NCBI GenBank assembly: GCA_002398405.1
Contig: DGYN01000056.1
Span: forward strand, 1 to 8,995
Source of the DNA: Caulobacteraceae bacterium UBA5005
Lineage (GTDB): Bacteria > Pseudomonadota > Alphaproteobacteria > Caulobacterales > Caulobacteraceae
DNA length: 8,995 bases
Direction of reading: 5' to 3'
Translations under genes and position numbers: made by a program
Shown here: piece by piece, positions 1 through 7,397 of the stretch
Position numbering within the stretch: position 1 is the stretch's first letter
Layout of the letters: each line of letters opens with the position of its first letter
Notes under the pieces: generated by a model
Databases searched by the model: none
Told to the model about the DNA's origin: nothing
Seen by the model: the letters and a program-made list of their open reading frames with translations, nothing else

Positions 1-393
1 GCCCTGCTGCGTGAGAAGCTGGTGTGGGAGGCCTCGCGCAAATGTGTGGTCATCGCTGACGCCGCCAAGGTCGTGCCGGTGCTGGGGAAATTCCACCTGC
101 CCATTGAGGTGGTGGCCTTCGGTCACATCCACACCGCCAATCGCATCTGTGACGCCCTGTCGGAATGCGATATCGGCATTGCGCCCCGCCTGCGCATGAA
201 GGACGGCGCCCCGGTGAAAACCGACAACGGCAACCTTATCTATGACGCGGCCTGTGGCGCGATCCCGGAAGCCGCCCTGCTGGCCGACGCCCTCAAGGCG
301 GTGACCGGCGTGGTCGACCACGGCCTGTTCCTTGACCTCGCGGACGAGGCAGTTATCGGCACGGATACTGGAGTAACCACACTTCAGCCGTGA
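1..393 (+). CDS. rpiA: Ribose-5-phosphate isomerase A, C-terminal part (5' truncated by window)
   Basis: This is the C-terminal 130 codons of ribose-5-phosphate isomerase A, which interconverts ribose 5-phosphate and ribulose 5-phosphate in the cytosolic non-oxidative pentose phosphate pathway. The reading frame is open from base 1. The first visible residues, ALLREK, align with ALTREK of E. coli RpiA, so Glu5 of this fragment corresponds to the catalytic base Glu103. The DGADE motif and Lys94 equivalent lie upstream of the window, and roughly 98 residues are missing. Further family blocks are VIADAAK, LGKFHLPIEVV, TDNGNLIYD and the GVVDHGLF...VIGTDTGV end. Nothing in the visible part looks damaged. 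The gor start follows after 15 nt, so the two are probably one operon. Identity is secure from the motifs; the truncation is only the window edge. Confidence 0.95.
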   Translation, partial: ALLREKLVWEASRKCVVIADAAKVVPVLGKFHLPIEVVAFGHIHTANRICDALSECDIGIAPRLRMKDGAPVKTDNGNLIYDAACGAIPEAALLADALKAVTGVVDHGLFLDLADEAVIGTDTGVTTLQP

Positions 394-408
394 TATAAGG
401 ATTTCTTT

Positions 409-1791
409 ATGTCGTACGATTTTGACCTGTTCGTCGTGGGCGCCGGCTCTGGCGGAGTGCGCGCGGCGCGGCTCGCAGCCATGGGTGGGGCCAGGGTGGC
501 CGTGGCCGAGGCCGACCGCGTTGGCGGGACCTGCGTCATCCGCGGCTGCGTGCCCAAGAAGTTCATGGTCTATGCGTCGGAGTTCGCCCACGTCTTTGAG
601 GACGCCAAGGGTTTCGGCTGGACCATTGGTGAGACCAGCTTCGACTGGGCGCAGTTCATCGGCCGCAAGGACGACGAAATCGCAAGGCTTTCCGGCATCT
701 ATTCCACAAACCTAAAGAAGGCGGGCGCGGACATCGTCCACGGCCGCGCCAAGTTCATCGACGCCCACACCCTGGAAATCACCGGCGAGGACGGCAAGAC
801 ATCCAAGATCACCGCCGACAAGGTCCTGATCGCCACCGGCGGCCAGGTCCACATGCCGGACCTGCCGGGCATCGAACACGCCATCAGCTCCAACGAATGC
901 TTCCACCTGGAGGCCCTGCCCAAGTCCATCGCCGTGGTCGGCGGCGGCTATATCGCCGTCGAGTTCGCCGGGATCTTCGCGGGGCTGGGCGTCGACACGA
1001 CCCTGATCTACCGCGGCCCCAACATTCTCCGCGGCTTCGACGAGGACGTCCGCGTCCACCTGGCTGACGAGATGGAAAAGCGCGGCGTGCGCATCATCCT
1101 TTCCGCCACGCCCGAGAGCATCGAAAAGACCGATGCCGGCCTGATCATGCACCTCGACGGCCACACCACGCCTTGTGAAACCGAGGCCGTGATGTTCGCC
1201 ACCGGCCGCCGCGCCGCGACCGTTGATCTTGGCCTCGACAAGGCCGGCGTGAAGACCAACGAGGACGGGACCATCGTCGTCGACGACTTCTCCCAAACCA
1301 GCGCCGACAACATCTGGGCCATCGGCGATGTCACCGGCCGCATCAACCTGACCCCCGTCGCCATCCGCGAAGCCGTCGCCTTCGCCGAGACCGTCTTCCA
1401 CGACCGGCCCTTGGCCTTCGACCACGACTGCGTGCCGACCGCCGTCTTCTCCCAGCCACCGGTCGGCGTCGTCGGGCTCTCCGAAAGCGAAGCCCGCCAC
1501 GAACACCGGCGCGTCGACATCTATCTGGCGCGCTTCCGCCCCATGAAGGTCGCCTTCAAGGGCGGGGACGAGCGCACCCTGATGAAGCTCGTCGTCGCCC
1601 AGGACACTCAAAAGGTGGTCGGCGTCCATATCGTCGGGGCCGACGCCCCGGAAATGATCCAGCTCGCCGCCATCGCCGTGAAGATGGGCGTCACCAAACA
1701 GCAATGGGACATGACCTGCGCCCTGCACCCCACGGCCGCTGAGGAACTCGTTACCATGCGCGAGAAGTACGTGCCGCCGGAACTGGCCTAG
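409..1791 (+). CDS. gor: Glutathione-disulfide reductase (NADPH), plant/cyanobacterial-like
   Basis: This cytosolic FAD-dependent enzyme reduces glutathione disulfide to glutathione with NADPH. It has 460 residues, close to the family norm (E. coli 450). The FAD dinucleotide fold is at residues 7-16 (GAGSGG). The redox-active disulfide is Cys42/Cys47 in GGTCVIRGCVPKK, the version common in plant and cyanobacterial enzymes. The NADPH fold is GGGYIAVEFA at 178-187, followed by Arg202 and Arg208. That R-x5-R spacing matches the E. coli NADPH-selecting arginines and argues against lipoamide dehydrogenase or another NAD enzyme. The second FAD motif is IGDVTG (Asp307). The C-terminal HPTAAEE gives the catalytic His440/Glu445 pair. 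The start is backed by AAGGA at 397-401, 7 nt upstream. It lies 15 nt after rpiA and probably shares its transcript; both enzymes bear on pentose phosphate/NADPH metabolism. Confidence 0.96.
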   Translation: MSYDFDLFVVGAGSGGVRAARLAAMGGARVAVAEADRVGGTCVIRGCVPKKFMVYASEFAHVFEDAKGFGWTIGETSFDWAQFIGRKDDEIARLSGIYSTNLKKAGADIVHGRAKFIDAHTLEITGEDGKTSKITADKVLIATGGQVHMPDLPGIEHAISSNECFHLEALPKSIAVVGGGYIAVEFAGIFAGLGVDTTLIYRGPNILRGFDEDVRVHLADEMEKRGVRIILSATPESIEKTDAGLIMHLDGHTTPCETEAVMFATGRRAATVDLGLDKAGVKTNEDGTIVVDDFSQTSADNIWAIGDVTGRINLTPVAIREAVAFAETVFHDRPLAFDHDCVPTAVFSQPPVGVVGLSESEARHEHRRVDIYLARFRPMKVAFKGGDERTLMKLVVAQDTQKVVGVHIVGADAPEMIQLAAIAVKMGVTKQQWDMTCALHPTAAEELVTMREKYVPPELA

Positions 1792-1802
1792 CCCTGCCGA
1801 TC

Positions 1803-1897
1803 ATCCCGGCGAAAGCCGGGACCCAGGCTTTTTTGTTTTGGTCATCCAAGGCATGGTGAGGCTCTGAAAACTCCTGGGTCCCGGCTTTCGCCGGGAT
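1803..1897. repeat. Perfect 25-bp inverted repeat pair, REP-like intergenic palindrome
   Basis: Bases 1803-1827 and 1873-1897 are perfect reverse complements, separated by 45 bp. Each arm itself contains a smaller hairpin, CCCGGC-GAAA-GCCGGG (1805-1820; mirrored at 1880-1895), a 6-bp stem closed by a GNRA-type tetraloop. Short intergenic palindromes with this kind of core recur in many alphaproteobacterial genomes, from memory. The paired, opposed arrangement resembles the composite units made by REP elements. It fills nearly all of the gap between gor and the acyltransferase gene and ends 14 bp before the latter's ATG. Whether it is mobile cannot be told from one copy. In RNA the two arms could pair across the spacer into one long stem. 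Confidence 0.8.
1814..1834 (+). terminator. Possible rho-independent terminator of gor, formed by the repeat's left arm
   Basis: AGCCGG (1814-1819) can pair with CCAGGCT (1823-1829), leaving a 3-nt loop and one bulged A. A run of six T (1829-1834) begins at the foot of the stem, with four more T at 1836-1839. It starts 23 nt after the gor stop. The alternative stem 1804-1821 is stronger but sits 7 nt from the T-run. Stem and T-run are seen; termination is inferred. Confidence 0.45.
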
Positions 1898-1911
1898 AGT
1901 CGGAAGAAGAA

Positions 1912-2913
1912 ATGCCCGGCGGCCCGCTCCTCTCCATCCAATACCTTCGCGCCTTCGCCGCCCTGATGGTGCTCGGCTATCACGTCTGCCGCTGGGCCTG
2001 GCGGGACTTCGATATCGGCGCCGCCGGGGTGGACGTCTTTTTCGTCATCTCCGGTTTCATCCTGTGGACCATCGCCGCTGAACGGCCGGTGACGCCGGGC
2101 CGGTTCCTGATCCGGCGGGCGGGGAGGGTGGTTCCCCTCTATTGGGTGCTGACCCTCGCCGTGACGGCGGCCGCCATCGCCGCTCCCGCCCTCTTCTTCG
2201 ACGCCAAGCCGTCCGTCAGCCACGTCCTCAAGTCGCTGTTCTTCATTCCGCACCTCAATGAGGCCGGCCTGCCGTTCCCGCTGATCTCCGCCGGCTGGTC
2301 CCTGAACTACGAGGCGATCTTCTACCTGATCTTCGCCGCCTCCCTCTTTGCCAAGCCGGAACACCGGTTTGCCTGGCTGGCGGCAGGCCTGATCGCCGTG
2401 CCGGTGACCGGCCTTCTCGTCCACCATCTCTACTATCTGGGCTTCAACGCCATGTTCCTGCAGTTCCTGGCCGGGGCCTGGCTTGCCAAACGCCGCCAGG
2501 CGAAGCGGCTGCCCAGATGGGGAACGGGCCTGGCATTCGTGGCCTTCGGCATCGGCGGCTTTATCGGGGTCTCCTACCTCGATCTCTTTGAGGCCTATTT
2601 CCGCCCGCTGCTCTGGGGCCTCCCCGCCTTCGCCCTGGTGGCGGGCCTGGTCATGATCGAGGACGACCGGGGCCTTCCCCAGATCGGCTGGCTCAAGCTT
2701 TTGGGCGACGCCTCCTATTCCATCTACCTGACCCACGTCCTGACGACTGAACTCCTCACCCATGTGCTGAACTCGGGCCAGGTCCTCTACATCCTCGTCG
2801 CCGCGCCCCTGTCGCTCGCCATCGGCATCGCCTGCCACTTCCTTATCGAGCGGCCACTCCTCAGGCTTTTCCGGGGAAATCCGCGGCCCGCTTTGCCTTC
2901 CGGGGCCATATGA
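1912..2913 (+). CDS. Integral-membrane acyltransferase (acyltransferase 3 family, ExoZ/OafA-like)
   Basis: This 333-residue polytopic inner-membrane protein belongs to the acyltransferase 3 family, whose members move acetyl or other acyl groups from cytoplasmic donors onto surface glycans or lipids. The N-terminus SIQYLRAFAALMVLGYH carries the family's conserved His (His24) after the first helix starts. GVDVFFVISGFI at 39-50 and the basic RFLIRRAGRVVPLYW stretch after it are the other family blocks; this combination is most like ExoZ, the succinoglycan acetyltransferase. About ten hydrophobic segments follow, with no SGNH hydrolase domain at the C-terminus. The start is supported by GGAAG at 1902-1906, 5 nt upstream. 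No polysaccharide genes are visible nearby, so the substrate is unknown. The leader contains the right arm of the inverted repeat. Family is confident; the acceptor is not. Confidence 0.9.
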   Translation: MPGGPLLSIQYLRAFAALMVLGYHVCRWAWRDFDIGAAGVDVFFVISGFILWTIAAERPVTPGRFLIRRAGRVVPLYWVLTLAVTAAAIAAPALFFDAKPSVSHVLKSLFFIPHLNEAGLPFPLISAGWSLNYEAIFYLIFAASLFAKPEHRFAWLAAGLIAVPVTGLLVHHLYYLGFNAMFLQFLAGAWLAKRRQAKRLPRWGTGLAFVAFGIGGFIGVSYLDLFEAYFRPLLWGLPAFALVAGLVMIEDDRGLPQIGWLKLLGDASYSIYLTHVLTTELLTHVLNSGQVLYILVAAPLSLAIGIACHFLIERPLLRLFRGNPRPALPSGAI

Positions 2914-2963
2914 GCTAATAGCCGCGCCTCGTTTTTTCCAAGAGTGATCCTTAAGTAACGGCC

Positions 2964-4343
2964 ATGACCGAGCGTTGGACGCCTTCCTCCTGGAGGGCCA
3001 AACCTGCCAAGCATATCCCGACGGATTATCCCGATCCGGCGGCGCTCTTGCGCGTGGAAGACACCCTTCGCCGCATGCCGCCCCTGGTTTTTGCAGGTGA
3101 GGCGCGGCGTCTCAAAACCCTTCTGGGCGACGTCAGCCAGGGCAAGGCCTTCCTCCTGCAGGGCGGCGACTGCGCCGAGAGCTTCAAGGAATTCCACGCC
3201 GACAACATCCGCGACACCTTCCGCCTGCTGCTGCAGATGGCGGTTGTGCTCACCTTCGCGGGCCGCAAGCCCGTGGTGAAAGTCGGCCGCATCGCCGGGC
3301 AGTTCGCCAAGCCCCGCTCCGAGCCGATCGAAACCATCGGCGATGTCACCCTGCCGTCCTACCGCGGCGACAACATCAACGGCATGGACTTCAACGCCGC
3401 CGATCGCGCGCCCGATCCGAACCGCCTGTTGCAGGCCTACACCCAGTCGGCCGCGACGCTGAACCTGCTGCGCGCCTTCGCCGGGGGCGGCTATGCCGAC
3501 CTGCATAACGTTCACCGCTGGAACCTGGGCTTCGTGGCCGACAGCCCCCTGTCCGCCCGCTACCGCGAACTGTCGGACAAGATCAGCGAGACCCTCGACT
3601 TCATGGCCTCGGTGGGCGTCAATTCCGAGACCTTCCCGGCCATGCATCAGGTCGACTTCTTCACCAGCCACGAGGCCCTGCTGCTCGGCTACGAGGAAGC
3701 CATGACCCGCGTCGATAGCACCAGCGGCGACTGGTACGACACCTCGGCGCACCTTCTGTGGATCGGTGAGCGCACCCGTCAGCTCGACGGCGCCCACATC
3801 GAGTTCATGAAGGGCATCAAGAACCCCATCGGCCTGAAGGTGGGGCCCACCGTTGAGCCCGAGGATCTGATCCGCCTGATCGACACCCTCAACCCGGCGG
3901 ATGAGGCCGGCCGCCTGACCCTCTACGGCCGCTTCGGCTCGGACAAGATCGCCGACCGCCTGCCGCGCCTCATGGCCGCGACGAAAAAGGCCGGCCGCCA
4001 GGTGGTCTGGGCCATCGACCCGATGCACGGCAACACCCTCAAGGCTTCAACGGGGTATAAGACCCGGCCCTTCGAGCGGATCCTGGGTGAAGTGAAGAGC
4101 TTCATCGAGATCGCCAACGCCGAGGGCGTCCATCCGGGCGGCGTGCACCTGGAGATGACCGGCCAGAACGTCACCGAATGTATCGGCGGGGCCCGGGCCC
4201 TTTCGGAAACCGAGCTCGCCGACCGCTACCACACGCATTGCGACCCGCGCCTCAACGCGGACCAGGCGCTGGAACTGGCCTTCCTGGTCGCGGAAAAGCT
4301 GCGCGATTCCCGCGAAACTGAACCGCGCGCGGCCGTCGGCTGA
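2964..4343 (+). CDS. aroG: Class II 3-deoxy-7-phosphoheptulonate (DAHP) synthase
   Basis: This enzyme condenses phosphoenolpyruvate with erythrose 4-phosphate to DAHP, the entry step of the cytosolic shikimate pathway to aromatic amino acids. The 459 residues match the class II (plant-like) family: WTPSSWR at the N-terminus, GGDCAESF (Cys70), VGRIAGQFAKPRS, YRGDNING, HNVHRWNLGF, LLWIGERTRQLDGAH, GLKVGPT, GRFGSDKI, IDPMHGNT (His355), HLEMTGQNVTECIGG (Glu397) and HCDPRLN (Asp427). The metal ligands Cys/His/Glu/Asp fall with the same His-Glu (42) and Glu-Asp (30) spacing as in the Mycobacterium tuberculosis enzyme (C87, H369, E411, D441). The conserved N-terminal motif fixes the ATG, although no good Shine-Dalgarno precedes it. 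A 50-bp gap separates it from the acyltransferase gene, with only a weak promoter-like match. There is no fused chorismate mutase. Confidence 0.96.
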   Translation: MTERWTPSSWRAKPAKHIPTDYPDPAALLRVEDTLRRMPPLVFAGEARRLKTLLGDVSQGKAFLLQGGDCAESFKEFHADNIRDTFRLLLQMAVVLTFAGRKPVVKVGRIAGQFAKPRSEPIETIGDVTLPSYRGDNINGMDFNAADRAPDPNRLLQAYTQSAATLNLLRAFAGGGYADLHNVHRWNLGFVADSPLSARYRELSDKISETLDFMASVGVNSETFPAMHQVDFFTSHEALLLGYEEAMTRVDSTSGDWYDTSAHLLWIGERTRQLDGAHIEFMKGIKNPIGLKVGPTVEPEDLIRLIDTLNPADEAGRLTLYGRFGSDKIADRLPRLMAATKKAGRQVVWAIDPMHGNTLKASTGYKTRPFERILGEVKSFIEIANAEGVHPGGVHLEMTGQNVTECIGGARALSETELADRYHTHCDPRLNADQALELAFLVAEKLRDSRETEPRAAVG

Positions 4344-4359
4344 TAACAAGGGGACTCCG

Positions 4360-4382
4360 CTCACCTCCGATGCGGAGGTGAG
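4360..4382 (+). promoter_or_regulatory. 10-bp hairpin enclosing the MATE gene's Shine-Dalgarno sequence
   Basis: CTCACCTCCG (4360-4369) and CGGAGGTGAG (4373-4382) are perfect reverse complements with a 3-nt loop (ATG). The 3' arm holds GGAGGTGA (4374-4381), a full 8-nt match to the 16S anti-Shine-Dalgarno. The 5' arm contains TCACCTCC, the same string as the 16S 3' tail. The stem ends at the base before the first ATG (4383). A second purine-rich site, AAGGGGA (4348-4354), lies 5 nt before the hairpin and could be brought near the start if the hairpin stays folded. No T-run follows, so it is not a standard terminator. The structure is seen; translational control is inferred. Confidence 0.75.
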
Positions 4383-5717
4383 ATGATGAGCGAACGTTCA
4401 AGACGGGAACTGAAGGACCTTTGGACCCTGGCCTGGCCGGTGGTTCTGTCGCGCCTTGGCATCATGACCATGGGTCTGGTGGACGCCATCGTGGTCGGCC
4501 ACTACTCCGCGGTCGAGCTCGGCTATCAGACCCTCGGCTGGGGCCCGACCGGCGCCGTCGTCACCACCGCCGTCGGCCTCCTGGTCGGCATCCAGGTCAT
4601 GACCGCGAGGCACATCGGCGAGGGAAGGCCGGAGGCGACCGGCGGCGTCTATCGGCGCGGGCTCGTCTACGCCCTATGGTTCGGCATCCTTGGCGGCCTT
4701 GGCCTGGTGTTCCTGGGCCCGCTCGGCCTGCATTCGGTCGGGGTGGAGAAATCCCTGGCGGATGGCGCGAGCCTGGTGGTCATCGTGCTCGGCCTCGGCA
4801 TGCCGTTCCATCTCCTGTCCACGGCCTCAACCTTCTACCTGGAAGCCCTGCATCGGCCCCTGTCGGCCACCATCGCCATGTGGGGCTGCAACCTCGTCAA
4901 CCTGGTCCTGAACCTGCTGCTGGTCCCGGGCGCCCTGGGCTTTCCCGAATGGGGCGCGGCGGGGTCCGCCACAGCCACCCTGATCTCCCGCGCCCTGCTG
5001 GCGGGGATCCTGCTGATCTACGTCTGGCGGATGAGCGACGCCCGCGCTCTTGGCGTCTATTCCAAGCCCATCGACGGGCCCAAGGCCGCGCGGGATCAGA
5101 GGCGCGTCGGCTACGGCGCCGGCGCCTCCTATTTCGTGGAAGCGGGAGCCTTCGCCGCCATGGGCGTCATCGCCGGAACACTCGGCGCGCTGGATGTCGC
5201 CGGCTGGGGCGTCGTCCTCAACATCACCGCCGTGATCTTCATGATCCCGCTGGGTCTTTCCTCCGCGACCGCCGTCCTGGTGGGCCGCGCCTATGGGGCA
5301 GGGGACCGGCGCGGCATGGTCAGGGCAGGCAACCTCGGCTTTGTGGTGACGACAGCGGTCCTGGCGCTCATCTCGCTGATCGTCGCCCTGTTCCCCCAGA
5401 CCATCATCCGCATCTACTCCGGAGATCCTGCCCTGTTGGCGCTGGTGACGGGCGCCCTCCTGCTCTCCTGCCTGTTCTTCATCCTAGATGGCCTGCAGGT
5501 GGTCGGGGCCAACGCCCTGCGCGCCCGGGGGGATGTGCTGATCCCCACCATCACCCATGTGATCAGCTACGCGGCGATCATGGTTCCGCTCGCCTGGTGG
5601 CTGGCGATCCGGGAGGAGCAGGGACTCATCGGCATCGTTTGGGCGGTGGTCTGGGCCAGCCTCGCCGCGGCCGGCCTCCTGCTCGCCCGGTTCTGGCTGC
5701 TTGCGAGGCGCGGGTGA
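4383..5717 (+). CDS. MATE-family multidrug/toxin efflux transporter
   Basis: This 444-residue inner-membrane protein belongs to the MATE (NorM/DinF-type) exporters, which expel cationic or aromatic compounds in exchange for Na+ or H+. The length and about twelve hydrophobic segments in two similar halves fit the family. The first helix carries LAWPVVLSRLGIMTMGLVDAIVVGHY, and TAVGLLVGIQVMTARHIGEG follows in the first half. The related GLSSATAVLVGRAYGAGDRRG is in the second half, giving the repeated G-x-[AG]-x-G-rich pattern. The start is ambiguous: ATGATG at 4383-4388. The Shine-Dalgarno core GGAGG (4374-4378) sits 7 nt before the second ATG and only 4 nt before the first, so 4386 may be the true start. 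It lies downstream of aroG and 18 nt ahead of the peptidase gene, probably co-transcribed with the latter. Substrate cannot be predicted. Confidence 0.92.
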   Translation: MMSERSRRELKDLWTLAWPVVLSRLGIMTMGLVDAIVVGHYSAVELGYQTLGWGPTGAVVTTAVGLLVGIQVMTARHIGEGRPEATGGVYRRGLVYALWFGILGGLGLVFLGPLGLHSVGVEKSLADGASLVVIVLGLGMPFHLLSTASTFYLEALHRPLSATIAMWGCNLVNLVLNLLLVPGALGFPEWGAAGSATATLISRALLAGILLIYVWRMSDARALGVYSKPIDGPKAARDQRRVGYGAGASYFVEAGAFAAMGVIAGTLGALDVAGWGVVLNITAVIFMIPLGLSSATAVLVGRAYGAGDRRGMVRAGNLGFVVTTAVLALISLIVALFPQTIIRIYSGDPALLALVTGALLLSCLFFILDGLQVVGANALRARGDVLIPTITHVISYAAIMVPLAWWLAIREEQGLIGIVWAVVWASLAAAGLLLARFWLLARRG

Positions 5718-5735
5718 ACGGCTAAGGTTCGCGGC

Positions 5736-7394
5736 ATGAGAAAGCTCCTCCTCCCGGCCTTCGCCGCCGTCCTCCTCGCCGCCTGCGCGCCGGCCGCGCC
5801 TGATCCCACGATCGACGCCGGCAAGCTCAAGGCGCATATCGAGGTCCTGGCCTCGGATGACTATGAGGGCAGGGGCGTCAACACCCCCGGCGAAGTGAAG
5901 ACCGTCGACTACATCACCACCCAGTTCAAGGCGGCCGGCCTCGAACCCGGCGGCGACAAACTTCCCGACGGAACCCGCGCCTGGACCCAGGACGTCACCC
6001 TGGCGAGCTTCAGGATCGAGGGCCCCCGCGCCATCAGCGCCGCGACGCCCAAGGGCGCCCAGCCCCTCATCCCCGGCAAGGACATCTCCGTCCGCGCCTC
6101 CGCCAGCGGCCTTGACCAGGTCGACCTCAAGAATGTTCCGATCGTCTTCGCCGGCTACGGCGTCACCGCCCCCGAAAAGGCCTGGGACGACTTCGCCGGG
6201 GTCGACGTCAAGGGCAAGGTCATCCTTGTCCTGGTCAACGATCCCGACTTCGAAACCGGCTCCGGCGATTTCGGCGGCAAGGCCATGACCTACTACGGCC
6301 GCTGGACCTACAAATATGAGGAAGCCGCCCGCCGCGGCGCCGCCGGCGTCCTGGTGATCCACGAAACCGCGCCCGCCGCCTATCCCTGGGGCGTCATCGG
6401 CGGCTCCGACACCGAGACCCTGTTCGACATCGTTCGCGACAATCCGGCCAAGGACCACGCCGCCCTCGAAGGATGGATCCAGCGTGATGCGGCCGTGTCC
6501 CTGTTCGCCGCCGCCGGTCTCGATTTCGACACCCTGAAGAAGGCCGCCCAGCAGAAGGGCTTCATGGCCACGCCCCTCAACGGCGTCACCCTCTCGGCCA
6601 ACTACAAGGTCGTCGGCGAAAAGATCGTCACCAAGAACGTCGTCGGCCTCCTTCCCGGAACCAAACGCCCCGACGAGACGGTGATCTACACCTCTCACTG
6701 GGACCACCTGGGCAAGGGCGCCGCCGACAAGGACGGCGACGATATCTACAACGGCGCGGTCGACAACGCCGACGGCATCGCCGTCCTGATCGAGCTTGGC
6801 CGCGCCTTCGCCGCCGCCCCCCGCACCGAACGCTCGATGGTCTTCCTGGCCGTCACGGCCGAGGAATCCGGCCTGCTCGGTTCGGCCTATTACGCCTCAA
6901 AGCCGCTCTACCCGCTAGAAAAGACCGTCGGCATTCTCAACATGGACGCCCTCATGCCCTCCGGCGCAGCCAAGGACTTCTCCCTGGCCGGCGATGCGCC
7001 GCTTACCCTGCAGGACGACCTGATCGCCGTCGCCAAGGCGCGCGGCCGGGCCTTCACCCCCGACCCGACGCCAGAGGCCGGCCACTTCTATCGCTCCGAC
7101 CACTTCTCCTTCGCCAAGGTCGGCGTGCCGGCCATCTCCTTCGGCTCCGGTCAGGACCTGACCGACGGCGGACGGGCCGCGGGCGACGCCTTCGAAAAGG
7201 CCTACGTCGCCGACCGCTACCACCAGCCCAGCGACGAGCTCACCGCCGATTGGAAGTTCGAGGGCATCGTCGAGGACGCCGTCCTGCTTTACGCGCTCGG
7301 CCGGCAGCTCGCCGATTCCGGCGCCTGGCCGCAATGGAAGGAAGGCTCCGAATTCAAGGCGACCCGCGACCAGACGGCCGCCGCCCGAAAGTAG
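5736..7394 (+). CDS. M28-family zinc aminopeptidase, PA-domain, predicted lipoprotein
   Basis: This 552-residue predicted lipoprotein is a di-zinc exopeptidase. A signal peptide ends in the lipobox LAAC (Cys17); Ala at +2 favours outer-membrane anchoring. From about residue 134 (VPIVFAGYGV) a PA domain is inserted, as in many bacterial M28 peptidases. The catalytic domain has HWDH (His321, with Asp323 supporting), VDNADG (bridging Asp343), AEES (general base Glu376, ligand Glu377), NMDAL (Asp404) and YHQPSDE (His496). These match the H/D/E/D/H zinc set of the Streptomyces and Vibrio aminopeptidases. SDHFSF...GVPAISF is a further family block. TAAGG at 5723-5727, 8 nt before ATG, serves as ribosome site. 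It follows the MATE stop by 18 nt. Its likely job is trimming periplasmic or extracellular peptides for nutrition; the actual substrate is unknown. Confidence 0.93.
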   Translation: MRKLLLPAFAAVLLAACAPAAPDPTIDAGKLKAHIEVLASDDYEGRGVNTPGEVKTVDYITTQFKAAGLEPGGDKLPDGTRAWTQDVTLASFRIEGPRAISAATPKGAQPLIPGKDISVRASASGLDQVDLKNVPIVFAGYGVTAPEKAWDDFAGVDVKGKVILVLVNDPDFETGSGDFGGKAMTYYGRWTYKYEEAARRGAAGVLVIHETAPAAYPWGVIGGSDTETLFDIVRDNPAKDHAALEGWIQRDAAVSLFAAAGLDFDTLKKAAQQKGFMATPLNGVTLSANYKVVGEKIVTKNVVGLLPGTKRPDETVIYTSHWDHLGKGAADKDGDDIYNGAVDNADGIAVLIELGRAFAAAPRTERSMVFLAVTAEESGLLGSAYYASKPLYPLEKTVGILNMDALMPSGAAKDFSLAGDAPLTLQDDLIAVAKARGRAFTPDPTPEAGHFYRSDHFSFAKVGVPAISFGSGQDLTDGGRAAGDAFEKAYVADRYHQPSDELTADWKFEGIVEDAVLLYALGRQLADSGAWPQWKEGSEFKATRDQTAAARK

Positions 7395-7397
7395 CCT

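Noticed and set aside
712..1728. Long minus-strand reading frame opposite gor (338 codons)
   Set aside because: Lies wholly opposite gor, whose motifs are all intact. Its translation is rich in Gly/Asp/Val repeats with no recognisable motif, typical of antisense frames in GC-rich genes.
1801..2838. Long minus-strand reading frame opposite the acyltransferase gene
   Set aside because: Low-complexity charged translation with no domain, opposite a clear membrane acyltransferase; it also runs through the inverted repeat.
2893..2921. Promoter-like match TTGCCTT - 14 nt - GCTAATAG before aroG
   Set aside because: Resembles the Caulobacter housekeeping pattern (TTGACGS, GCTANAWC) with allowed spacing, but several positions mismatch; too weak to annotate.
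2932..2937. T6 run after the acyltransferase gene as terminator
   Set aside because: No convincing GC stem directly precedes it.
2787..4028. Minus-strand reading frame of 413 codons opposite aroG
   Set aside because: Antisense of a fully conserved DAHP synthase; no family motif and no ribosome site seen.
4421..5725. Plus-strand reading frame of 434 codons in another phase within the MATE gene
   Set aside because: Arg/Pro/Gly/His-rich translation with no domain; the overlapping frame gives a complete MATE transporter.
5484..6707. Minus-strand reading frame opposite the MATE/M28 junction
   Set aside because: Gly/Asp/Ala/Val-rich antisense product; both sense genes are intact and recognisable.
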